Shown here: piece after piece, positions 16,721 through 22,833 of the stretch
How positions within the stretch are numbered: the stretch's first letter is position 1
Layout of the letters: each line of letters starts with the position of its first letter
Assembly (NCBI RefSeq): GCF_905372525.1
Contig: NZ_CAJPPN010000039.1
Span: 1-22,833 of the forward strand
DNA length: 22,833 nt
Reading direction: 5' to 3'
From: an uncultured Porphyromonas sp.
GTDB lineage: Bacteria > Bacteroidota > Bacteroidia > Bacteroidales > Porphyromonadaceae
Notes under the pieces: model-generated
What the model was told of the DNA's origin: nothing
The model's database searches: none
Seen by the model: only the letters and a program-made list of their open reading frames with translations
Position numbers and translations under genes: made by a program

Positions 16721-17429
16721 GAGGCATCTTCTTCGTCTAGGCTCCATTCTGCTGGACGTCGTATTCCCTCGGCTCTGTGCAGTCTGTGGTCTTCGCCTAG
16801 GCAGTAACGAGAGGTGCGTCTGTCTAGAATGCGGACTAACCCTCCCTCGCTATAGGGAGGAGACCTATGCGGCTAAGGAACGTCTTCTGGGTTCTCCCCT
16901 CGTCCGGAGCCTCTCGGCTCCCTTCACCTATCAACACCAGTCAGAGTCACACCACCTCATCACAGCCCTAAAGTACAAGAGCTACCGAGAGGTAGCCTCC
17001 TTCGTCGTACGCACAGCTATTACAGAGGGGTGCCTTCGATTCAGCCCTGAGGATATAGACCTAATCTTACCGGTGCCTATCGAGGAGGGACGACTACAAA
17101 AGCGGGGATACAACCAAGCTGGTCTACTCGCTCAGGCAATGAGCCAGCGACTTGGTCGCCCGTGGAGTGAAGACTACCTCCTCCGAAGGAGAGGTAGTCA
17201 TTCGCAGACAGCCTTTGGGAGGAAGGAACGAATGGAGAATGCCCATAGAGCCTTTTCTCTTACCCCCGATGAGACACTCAAGGCATCCCTACGAGGAAAG
17301 CGCATCCTGCTCGTAGATGACCTACTGACGACGGGCGCAACCCTGCTGACGCTATGCGACCTACTCGAGGGTTGTGGTGTCAGGGCTGTGCATGTCTTCG
17401 TTGCGGCCGTAGCGATTAAGAGGTATTAG
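16710..17429 (+). CDS. comF: ComF-family phosphoribosyltransferase-like protein
   Basis: 239-residue protein of the ComF/GntX group, linked to DNA uptake in competent bacteria but of unclear biochemical role. The N-terminus has a zinc-finger-like cysteine set (LCAVCG and RCVCLECG, about residues 22-45). The C-terminal phosphoribosyltransferase domain includes LPVPIEEGRLQKRGYNQAGLLA and the PRPP-binding loop ILLVDDLLTTGATLLT. It is last of the prmC-recX-comF operon and ends 27 bp before the convergent dinB stop. I see no terminator in that short gap. Confidence 0.92.
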   Translation: MTTKRHLLRLGSILLDVVFPRLCAVCGLRLGSNERCVCLECGLTLPRYREETYAAKERLLGSPLVRSLSAPFTYQHQSESHHLITALKYKSYREVASFVVRTAITEGCLRFSPEDIDLILPVPIEEGRLQKRGYNQAGLLAQAMSQRLGRPWSEDYLLRRRGSHSQTAFGRKERMENAHRAFSLTPDETLKASLRGKRILLVDDLLTTGATLLTLCDLLEGCGVRAVHVFVAAVAIKRY

Positions 17430-17456
17430 CAGGTATTGCGTGTCTTCACCCAGGCC

Positions 17457-18536
17457 TTAGTCTGGGAATTGGATCCACTGCTGCACCCACATCCCGGGAC
17501 GTAGCTCCTCGCTAGGATTGGAGATCGTAAGCCCCAGAAGGCGTACTGGGTGCTCCGTATAGTCTAGTCCCCTCAGGAGCTTGAGCCCGAGACGCTGGAT
17601 CTCCTCTAGCGTAAGAATCTCCTGCAGCTGTGAGGTCGAGCGAGAGGCGATGCTGAAGTCTCCATACTTGACCTTCAGCGTGAGCGTGCGCCCGAGGAAA
17701 CCTTTTCGCTCCAAACGATGAGCCAAATCCTCTGCCACCTGTAGCAAGTGTGTCTCGAGGACGGTGGAATCACAGGTGTTGTCCAGGAAGGTATGCTCAC
17801 AGCCCAGAGACTTACGGATACGCTCGGCCTCGACAGGGCGCTCATCTATTCCCCGTGCAAAGTCATAGAACATCTTCCCTGCCCGGCCAAAGTATCGCTC
17901 GAGCTCGGGGAGACTGCGCGCCCTAAGATCTGCTCCTGTATGAATACCTAGCTCCAGCATCTTGCGCTTGGTGACCCGCCCCACTCCCCAGAACTCCCCT
18001 ATAGGCAAGTTCGCAATGAAGTCCAAGGCCTGGGTCGGATGGATCGTACAGAGTCCATTAGGCTTGCGGGCATCGGAGGCGACCTTGGCTAGGAACTTAT
18101 TATAGGATACACCAGCCGAGGCTGTCAGCCCTAGCTCTGTAGCTATACGCTCCTTGATCTCTATCGCTAACTTCACCGCTAGGGACTCCCCTCGTTTATT
18201 ATCTGTGACATCTAGGAAGGCCTCGTCCAGCGAGAGGGGCTCGATCCGATCTGTATAATCCCTAAAGATACGATGGATAGCTGCCGACACCTCTCGATAC
18301 CTCTCGAAGTGTACCTCCACAAAGATTAGCTGAGGACATAGCCTGCGAGCCTTCGCTCCAGGCATAGCGGATCTCACACCATAGCGACGAGCCTCGTAGC
18401 TCGCAGCACAGACCACCCCTCTAGGCTCTGAGCCCCCGACAGCGATCGGTAGCCCCCTCAGCTCGGGATGATCATGCTGCTCTACGGAGGCAAAGAAGGC
18501 ATCCATATCGATATGTATGATCTTGCGATGGCTCAT
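17457..18536 (-). CDS. dinB: DNA polymerase IV (Y-family translesion polymerase)
   Basis: 359 residues, full length for DinB. It copies past damaged template bases and lacks proofreading. Catalytic carboxylates are visible in HIDMDAFFASVEQ (about residues 8-18) and SLDEAFLDVT (about 102-111). The SAGVSYNKFLAKVASDARKPNG segment, the helix-hairpin-helix WGVGRVTKRKMLELGI and the little-finger region (LTLKVKYGDFSIASRS) are in order. The last residues (QQWIQFPD) may be a degenerate sliding-clamp-binding motif. No promoter or SOS-type operator is obvious upstream; it faces the tsf terminator 76 bp away. Confidence 0.96.
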   Translation of the reverse strand: MSHRKIIHIDMDAFFASVEQHDHPELRGLPIAVGGSEPRGVVCAASYEARRYGVRSAMPGAKARRLCPQLIFVEVHFERYREVSAAIHRIFRDYTDRIEPLSLDEAFLDVTDNKRGESLAVKLAIEIKERIATELGLTASAGVSYNKFLAKVASDARKPNGLCTIHPTQALDFIANLPIGEFWGVGRVTKRKMLELGIHTGADLRARSLPELERYFGRAGKMFYDFARGIDERPVEAERIRKSLGCEHTFLDNTCDSTVLETHLLQVAEDLAHRLERKGFLGRTLTLKVKYGDFSIASRSTSQLQEILTLEEIQRLGLKLLRGLDYTEHPVRLLGLTISNPSEELRPGMWVQQWIQFPD

Positions 18537-18612
18537 GTAGCAGGATAGGAATAAGCTACTAGCTGTGAATGAGGGAGCGTATGTAGGGTGTAGAGATACT
18601 TGCCAAAGAGGA

Positions 18613-18653
18613 AGAGGCTACGCCATAAAGCAGAGCCTTATGACGTAGCCTCT
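18613..18653 (-). terminator. Terminator hairpin of the rplM-rpsI-rpsB-tsf operon
   Basis: AGAGGCTACG pairs with CGTAGCCTCT (18613-18622 with 18644-18653), extended after one mismatch by CATAA with TTATG. On the minus strand a pyrimidine-rich TCCTCTTT follows. It lies 41 bp downstream of the tsf stop. Confidence 0.8.
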
Positions 18654-18694
18654 ATTATAGGCTCATCACCTATTAGGCGATGGAGCGAGTGGGA

Positions 18695-19519
18695 TTACTC
18701 AGCAGAGAGCGAAGCACGCTTGAAGGCCGTGACCGTAAGGGTCTTGCTCTGTGCCTGGAGGTACTGCTGGATATTCATCTTGTTGTCCTTGACGAATGCC
18801 TGCTCTAGGAGCGTATTCTCCTTGTAGTACTTTTTCAGTGCACCCTCGGCGATGTGCTCGATGATGTTCTCGGGCTTACCTGCCTCACGAGCCTTGTCAC
18901 GTGCGATAGAGAGCTCACGCTCCTTGATCTCAGCGGGGACGTCGTCCTCGGTGATACCAGCAGGGTTCATAGCAGCAATCTGCATAGCTACGTCACGAGC
19001 GACCTGAGCGTCTACAGCTTCGTTGAAGGCTACGATCGTAGCTAGTCTATTACCTGGGTGGATATAGGAGATAGCGTAGGCCCCCTTGACGAACTCGTAG
19101 TAGCCGAGCTCCATCTTCTCGCCCGTCACACCACTGCGCTCTGTGATGTGCTCCTGTACGGAGCGACCATCCGCGAGGGGAGAGGCTAGGAGGTCTTCCT
19201 TAGAGATCTCGGGCTTGCTCTTTGCGACCTCGAGGACGGACTTAGCCAGAGCGATGAAGTCTTCGTTCTTAGCGACGAAGTCTGTTTCGCACTTGATCTC
19301 GATAGCCACTGCGTAGCCCCCTTCGTGGGCAGCTAGGATGCACCCTTCTTCAGCTTCACGGTCGGAGCGCTTAGCGGCCAGAGCCTGACCACGCTTACGG
19401 AGTAGTTCGATTGCCTTTTCAAAGTCGCCGACAGCTTCTTCGAGGGCCTTCTTGACGTCCATCATCCCTGCCCCTGTGAGCTTACGGAGCTTGGCGATGT
19501 CTTGGATTGATACAGCCAT
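18695..19519 (-). CDS. tsf: Translation elongation factor Ts
   Basis: 274 residues, close to the usual length. EF-Ts releases GDP from EF-Tu in the cytoplasm. The N-terminal UBA-like region is IQDIAKLRKLTGAGMMDVKKAL, and the hallmark TDFVAKNEDF (about 79-88) contacts EF-Tu. The C-terminus shows the conserved DNKMNIQQYL region. It is the last gene of the ribosomal operon, separated from rpsB by a 169-bp structured spacer and followed by a hairpin terminator. Confidence 0.97.
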   Translation of the reverse strand: MAVSIQDIAKLRKLTGAGMMDVKKALEEAVGDFEKAIELLRKRGQALAAKRSDREAEEGCILAAHEGGYAVAIEIKCETDFVAKNEDFIALAKSVLEVAKSKPEISKEDLLASPLADGRSVQEHITERSGVTGEKMELGYYEFVKGAYAISYIHPGNRLATIVAFNEAVDAQVARDVAMQIAAMNPAGITEDDVPAEIKERELSIARDKAREAGKPENIIEHIAEGALKKYYKENTLLEQAFVKDNKMNIQQYLQAQSKTLTVTAFKRASLSAE

Positions 19520-19579
19520 TGTATTGTATAGCTTGGATTGTGTTTGACTTTAGTCTCTTGTGACAGTACCGATAAGGCA

Positions 19580-19682
19580 CGAGGATGAGCGGCATGGCGC
19601 TCACTCATCCTCGTCTCTTATAGATGCTGTTGGCTTCTCCCCCTAGGGGTGTCTCATCTGTAGAGGATGAGGTCAGGGGAGA
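19580..19682 (-). promoter_or_regulatory. Structured rpsB-tsf spacer (possible attenuator)
   Basis: Just after the rpsB stop, TCTCCCC and GGGGAGA (19636-19642 with 19676-19682) enclose CTCATC/GATGAG. Further on is a 10-bp perfect stem CGAGGATGAG with CTCATCCTCG (19580-19589 with 19604-19613). No long T-run follows, so partial termination or an RNase processing site is more likely than full termination. Partial termination between rpsB and tsf is known in other bacteria. Confidence 0.5.
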
Positions 19683-19688
19683 GGGGCT

Positions 19689-20513
19689 TTAGGCTTCCTC
19701 TGTTGTCTCAGCAGGGGTAGCTACAGCCTTGCGAGAACGGCGAGCACCGCCGTTGCGTGAGCGTCCGTGCTCGATACGCTTTGCGCCCTCTTCGTTCTCG
19801 TCCTTTTCGTCGCCCTTACCCTCAGCCTTACGTTCCTGTAGGCCTTCGGAGATCGCAGCACATACGGCAGAGATGATGACCTCTACAGCAGCGGTGGAGT
19901 CGTCGTTGGCTGGGATGATGTAGTCTACGGGGGTAGGATCGCTATTGGTGTCCACAATAGCGAAGACAGGGATACCTAGGCGCTTTGCTTCAGCTACTGC
20001 GATGTGCTCCTTGAGTACGTCTACGACGAAGAGAGCAGAGGGCAGACGCTTCATGTCAGCGATAGAGCCGAGGGTAAGCTCGAGCTTAGCACGCTGACGT
20101 GAGATCTGAAGCTTCTCACGCTTGGATAGATTATCAAATGTACCGTCAGCAGTCATCTTGTCGATGTCGCTCATCTTCTTTACGGCCTTGCGGATCGTAG
20201 CGAAGTTCGTGAGCATACCGCCTGGCCAACGCTCGGTGACGTAGGGCATACCTACAGCCTTAGCGAGCTCGGCTACTGCGCCCTTGAGCTGCTTCTTGGT
20301 GGCAACGAAGAGGATCTTCTTGCCGCCCTTAGCCATAGCCTTAGCGATCTCTGCTGCTTCGTCTACCTTTACAACAGTCTTGTGAAGGTCGATGATATGG
20401 ATACCGTTGCGCTCCATGAAAATGTATGGAGCCATACCGGCGTTCCACTTACGAGTGAGGTGCCCGAAGTGTGCACCAGCCTCTATGAGTTGGTCAAATG
20501 AAACTCTTGACAT
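19689..20513 (-). CDS. rpsB: 30S ribosomal protein S2
   Basis: 274 residues. S2 joins the 30S subunit late and helps recruit S1. Family sequences include LIEAGAHFGHLTRKWNAGMAPYIF, VTERWPGGMLTNFATIRKAVKKM and GIPVFAIVDTNSDPTPVDYIIPANDDS. The C-terminus (about residue 228 on) is a charged, low-complexity extension (GKGDEKDENEEG, then Arg-rich RSRNGGARRSRKA) beyond the conserved fold; extensions of this kind vary among Bacteroidota. It lies between rpsI and tsf with structured spacers on both sides. Confidence 0.98.
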   Translation of the reverse strand: MSRVSFDQLIEAGAHFGHLTRKWNAGMAPYIFMERNGIHIIDLHKTVVKVDEAAEIAKAMAKGGKKILFVATKKQLKGAVAELAKAVGMPYVTERWPGGMLTNFATIRKAVKKMSDIDKMTADGTFDNLSKREKLQISRQRAKLELTLGSIADMKRLPSALFVVDVLKEHIAVAEAKRLGIPVFAIVDTNSDPTPVDYIIPANDDSTAAVEVIISAVCAAISEGLQERKAEGKGDEKDENEEGAKRIEHGRSRNGGARRSRKAVATPAETTEEA

Positions 20514-20553
20514 GATTTCGTTTACGTTCTATAAATGTAACTGGATTACTTTC

Positions 20554-20665
20554 AACTGCCTGGTAGGACAGGGCTCCCACGCTAGGGGGATGGCTGTAGC
20601 TCTAGGCAGTTTAGATACTAAACGCGAGATAACATCCCTCAGGCCACCAGAGCCTGAGTCGGGAT
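20554..20665 (-). promoter_or_regulatory. Structured rpsI-rpsB spacer
   Basis: The 153-bp gap has a hairpin right after the rpsI stop (ATCCC, CTCAGGC with GCCTGAG and GGGAT, 20634-20665) and a longer-range pairing AACTGCCT with AGGCAGTT (20554-20561 with 20604-20611) in front of rpsB. No TAnnTTTG promoter was found. It could be a processing site or an autoregulatory S2 leader. Confidence 0.45.
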
Positions 20666-20666
20666 A

Positions 20667-21053
20667 TTAACGCTTGCTGAACTGGAAGCGCTTGCGAGCC
20701 TTGGGGCGACCTGGCTTCTTACGCTCGACGACACGAGAGTCGCGGGTGAGGAAGCCTTCTGCACGGAGGGCTGACTTGTCTTCTTCGTTGATCTTGACGA
20801 GGGCACGTGCGATAGCAAGGCGAGCAGCTTCGCTCTGACCCTTGAACCCACCTCCCTTGAGGTTGATCTTGATGTCGTACTTCTCTACTGCATCCAGCGT
20901 CGTCAGTGGCTGACGGACGATATACTGTAGGATGGAGGAGGGGAAGTAGACAGAGATGTCACGCTTGTTGATCGTGATCTTCCCGCTACCTGCGGATACA
21001 TACACGCGGGCTACTGCGGCCTTACGACGGCCAATGGCATTGATCAATTCCAT
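20667..21053 (-). CDS. rpsI: 30S ribosomal protein S9
   Basis: 128 residues, full length. S9 sits in the head of the 30S subunit, with its C-terminal tail reaching the P-site tRNA. Family motifs are AIGRRKAAVARVYVSAGSGKITINKRD, KGGGFKGQSEAARLAIARAL and the C-terminal DSRVVERKKPGRPKARKRFQFSKR with the invariant final basic tail. The start is 15 bp after the rplM stop, so both are co-transcribed. Confidence 0.98.
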   Translation of the reverse strand: MELINAIGRRKAAVARVYVSAGSGKITINKRDISVYFPSSILQYIVRQPLTTLDAVEKYDIKINLKGGGFKGQSEAARLAIARALVKINEEDKSALRAEGFLTRDSRVVERKKPGRPKARKRFQFSKR

Positions 21054-21068
21054 GAGTCCTTATCGTTA

Positions 21069-21524
21069 CTACTTGAGCGTGTTGAGGTCGATGAGACGTG
21101 GCTGCTGAGCTTCGTGCTTGTGCTCTGCCCCATCATATACGTAAAGGTTACCTAGGATAGCTGCACCGAGGCGGTTCTTAGGTAGCATCCCCTTGATTAC
21201 CTTACGGAAGAGGCGATCAGAGCCCTTAGCCTGCAGGAAGCGGGGGCTGAACTGACGCTGCCCACCTGGGTAGCCAGAGAACTTGAGATAAACTCGGTCG
21301 TCCCACTTTCTACCAGTGAGGACTACCTTGTCTGCGTTGATTACGATCACGTTATCCCCACAGTCTACGTGAGGCGTGAAGTTGGGCTTGTACTTGCCAC
21401 GGAGTAGCTTGGCGATCTTGGAGCATGCACGGCCCAAGCTCAGACCAGCGACATCCACGACGACCCACTCCTTGGTGACGGTAGCCCTGTTCGCAGAAAC
21501 GGTCTTGAAACTTAAAGTGTCCAT
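21069..21524 (-). CDS. rplM: 50S ribosomal protein L13
   Basis: 151 residues, the usual length. L13 is an early-assembly 50S protein. Recognisable segments are WVVVDVAGLSLGRACSKIAKLLRGKYKPNFTPHVDCGDNVIVINA, the GRKWDDRVYLKFSGYPGG stretch and VIKGMLPKNRLG. It is the first gene of the operon, expressed from the promoter at 21711-21742 with a leader of about 180 nt. Confidence 0.98.
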   Translation of the reverse strand: MDTLSFKTVSANRATVTKEWVVVDVAGLSLGRACSKIAKLLRGKYKPNFTPHVDCGDNVIVINADKVVLTGRKWDDRVYLKFSGYPGGQRQFSPRFLQAKGSDRLFRKVIKGMLPKNRLGAAILGNLYVYDGAEHKHEAQQPRLIDLNTLK

Positions 21525-21704
21525 TCCTTCTGTCTTGTTGTTAAGTTAAATTAGACGAAATGCGAGTCTTTATGAACTGACTTTGCCTTGTCGCGTGGTG
21601 CGTCATAACGAGTTGGACACAGACACATCACACATTACTCTCCCAGTACTGGGCGATAAGGCTCTGTCAATCCCTCAGCTCGCAAGCGATACTATTTGAT
21701 AAAC
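21525..21704 (-). promoter_or_regulatory. Long 5-prime leader of the rplM operon
   Basis: About 180 nt lie between the predicted transcription start and the rplM ATG. The leader contains a 12-bp perfect palindrome CCCAGTACTGGG (21642-21653) and further short inverted repeats (GCTTGCGAGC, CGTTATGACG). No open frame of note was found. Autoregulatory leaders upstream of L13 genes have been proposed in Bacteroidia; whether this one belongs to that class needs a covariance-model search. Confidence 0.5.
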
Positions 21705-21710
21705 AGCGCA

Positions 21711-21742
21711 CAAAAGTACAAAAAAACAAGCAACTAGACAAA
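21711..21742 (-). promoter_or_regulatory. Promoter of the rplM-rpsI-rpsB-tsf operon
   Basis: On the minus strand TTTG (21742-21739), a 20-bp spacer and TACTTTTG (21718-21711) match the Bacteroidota consensus exactly. Transcription should begin near 21704. The repeat array copy B starts 134 bp upstream of the -33 box. Confidence 0.8.
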
Positions 21743-21875
21743 CGACCCAGAGAAGATGCATAGACGCTATAGAGACTGGAGGCTAAGTAGTCGAGATGCA
21801 TGCACTCGAGATAGAAGAGATCTGTAGCCAAAGAGTATCCCGATCGAGCGTACAACTACTAACTAAGAAGGGAGT

Positions 21876-21955
21876 TGTGTACACGTGTGTACACTACAGT
21901 GTACCTGCGTGTACACAACTGTATACACACGTGTACACTGCATCGTCCTAAGTAT
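21876..21955. repeat. Palindromic tandem repeat array, copy B (3 x 22 bp plus conserved tail)
   Basis: Three 22-bp units (21876-21897, 21898-21919, 21920-21941) and a tail ending CTAAGTAT (21942-21955) mirror copy A base for base in layout and in the same orientation. GTGTACAC or close variants begin at 21877, 21887, 21899, 21909, 21921 and 21931, again at alternating 10- and 12-bp steps. Unit 1 is nearly identical to unit 1 of copy A; units 2 and 3 differ by several bases from theirs, and most differences are in only one half-site. It is intergenic, upstream of the ribosomal operon promoter. Confidence 0.9.
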
Positions 21956-22152
21956 CCCCCCTTGTAAAGCCCATGCATGCTCTCCTCGGGGCTAACGCCT
22001 AGACGCCTCAGAGATGTGCCTAAGACTCCCTAGAGATGAAGCAAGCCCCCCAAACGACAAAGAGACGGAGAGCCTCCTAGGTGATAAAGACAGCTCAGAG
22101 CAGACTAAATCATCACCTCTACATCCGGCATATCTAGAGGGCTCTGGAGGAC

Positions 22153-22232
22153 ATACCGAGAGCGGGATAGTGGACTCGGTATCATCGCCCTCGTCACCTA
22201 TGTAAGGTGATGGAGGCGAACATACCGAGTCC
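22153..22232. other. Long hairpin with competing third strand
   Basis: GGACTCGGTAT (22172-22182) pairs perfectly with ATACCGAGTCC (22222-22232). Inside, CGCC pairs with GGCG (22186-22189 with 22215-22218) and TCACCT with AGGTGA (22194-22199 with 22205-22210) around a 5-nt loop, with mostly wobble pairs between. A second ATACCGAG at 22153-22160 can pair instead with CTCGGTAT (22175-22182). The two pairings exclude each other, as in a two-state RNA switch, but no transcript is known and an inverted DNA repeat is an equal explanation. Confidence 0.6.
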
Positions 22233-22454
22233 TCACTAGGGCTCATTACTAGTCCTCTGAAAAGCCCTCAGAATGGGCTCTACATCCTAGCCATAACATA
22301 GCCGATTTAGATACTTCCCCACCTACTCCTAGTCAGAGAAAAGAGAGACCCTATAGACAGAGCCAGAGAGGAAAACCCATAGAGACGCTCAGAATGCCTA
22401 ACACGAGAGCTATTCTATTATATATATTAAAGGTACACGCGCGCGAGAACGAAC

Positions 22455-22485
22455 TTGGAAATATGAGGAGAATATTCTACATTTG
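22455..22485 (+). promoter_or_regulatory. Plus-strand promoter with long leader
   Basis: TTG (22455-22457), a 20-bp spacer and TACATTTG (22478-22485) match the Bacteroidota consensus. Transcription would begin near 22492, about 290 nt upstream of the ATG at 22781. A separate small RNA is also possible. Confidence 0.6.
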
Positions 22486-22780
22486 CCCCATAGGTCATGA
22501 GTCTGTAGATCATGGCTAACACTGAGAATAAACACTGCATCACCATAGATATCACTAGATGAGTAGATGTACATACAACGCCCCCTGAGAGCTTCACCCG
22601 ACACTTTGGTCTAGGGGTATGAGCACTCACAGCACTCTCACGACTATGAATACCCAATCACTACAAGGAGTTCCCTAATGCCGATACCCAATCTACACCT
22701 CCTCCACAGCTTAGATATATAGAGCTGTCCTATGCTTTGCTAAGCACCAACAGCCGAATACTACACGATACGATACCGTC

Positions 22781-22833
22781 ATGAAGCGACTCCACCTCAT
22801 CCTCCTCTGTGCCCTACTGGCACTGCACTCGTC
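22781..22833 (+). CDS. Start of an exported protein, cut by the window end
   Basis: Only 17 codons are visible, reading MKRLHLILLCALLALHS. Two basic residues followed by a hydrophobic run give a typical signal-peptide start; the cysteine at residue 10 is within the hydrophobic core, so a lipoprotein is not indicated. Too little is present to name a family. The frame stays open to the last base. Confidence 0.65.
   Translation, partial: MKRLHLILLCALLALHS

Larger units (their letters stand above)
21956..22780. other. Long intergenic region without a convincing gene
   Basis: About 825 bp with only short open frames of unconvincing composition on both strands. It contains the structured element at 22153-22240, a small hairpin AGCCC-tcagaat-GGGCT (22263-22279), an AT-rich stretch next to alternating CG (about 22415-22445), and a plus-strand promoter (22455-22485). 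No tRNA, rRNA or recognised riboswitch was seen. Confidence 0.6.

Noticed and set aside
21992..22246. Short open frames of 63 (plus) and 84 (minus) codons
   Set aside because: They overlap each other on opposite strands, are Ser/Pro/Glu-rich without recognisable domains, and coincide with the structured repeats.
22512..22562. 16-codon frame (MANTENKHCITIDITR) in the leader of the last gene
   Set aside because: No ribosome-binding site, no run of a regulatory amino acid and no attenuator after it; most likely chance.
22580..22640. TPP riboswitch, prompted by a CTGAGAG string
   Set aside because: The other conserved thi-box segments are absent.
22729..22738. Closer promoter for the last gene (TATGCTTTG)
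   Set aside because: The spacing inside the box is three bases instead of two and there is no TTG at the right distance upstream.

Overview
The window looks like a chromosomal segment of a Bacteroidota bacterium, most likely Porphyromonas or a close relative. The evidence is the gene order rplM-rpsI-rpsB-tsf, a 445-residue glutamate dehydrogenase of the Porphyromonas/Bacteroides type, several promoters with the Bacteroidota pattern TTG/TTTG-N20-TAnnTTTG, few clear Shine-Dalgarno sites, and a moderate GC content (about half, by eye). Species cannot be fixed without a database search.

Layout. Positions 1-309 hold a palindromic tandem repeat array and the probable promoter of a two-gene, plus-strand DUF262 module (310-4831). 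The first protein has the GmrSD-type DUF262 motifs and a C-terminal DUF1524-like HNH region. The second has the DUF262 motifs but no HNH that I can see. A strong hairpin at 4866-4909 separates this module from a minus-strand cluster read from about 11616 down to 4943: an exported TPR protein, a zinc-ribbon membrane protein, an SPFH/SHOCT protein, a small two-helix membrane protein and an AddB-like PD-(D/E)XK nuclease. Gaps are 12-37 bp, so this is probably one operon. Further upstream on the same strand are an exported beta-barrel-like protein and gdhA.

The middle holds ribD (minus), divergent from a tightly overlapping plus-strand operon prmC-recX-comF. dinB (minus) converges on comF. A hairpin separates dinB from the minus-strand ribosomal operon rplM-rpsI-rpsB-tsf, which has a near-consensus promoter at 21711-21742, a leader of about 180 nt and structured spacers on both sides of rpsB.

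From 21876 to 22780 there is no convincing gene. This stretch holds a second copy of the repeat array found at position 10, a long hairpin with an alternative pairing partner, and a near-consensus plus-strand promoter about 290 nt upstream of the start of an exported protein cut off by the window end.

Most of the window is core housekeeping. The less ordinary parts are the twin arrays of the 8-bp palindrome GTGTACAC spaced about one helical turn apart, the DUF262 pair with an expanding in-frame repeat in its linker, the SPFH/zinc-ribbon/nuclease operon, and the structured non-coding stretch near the right end.
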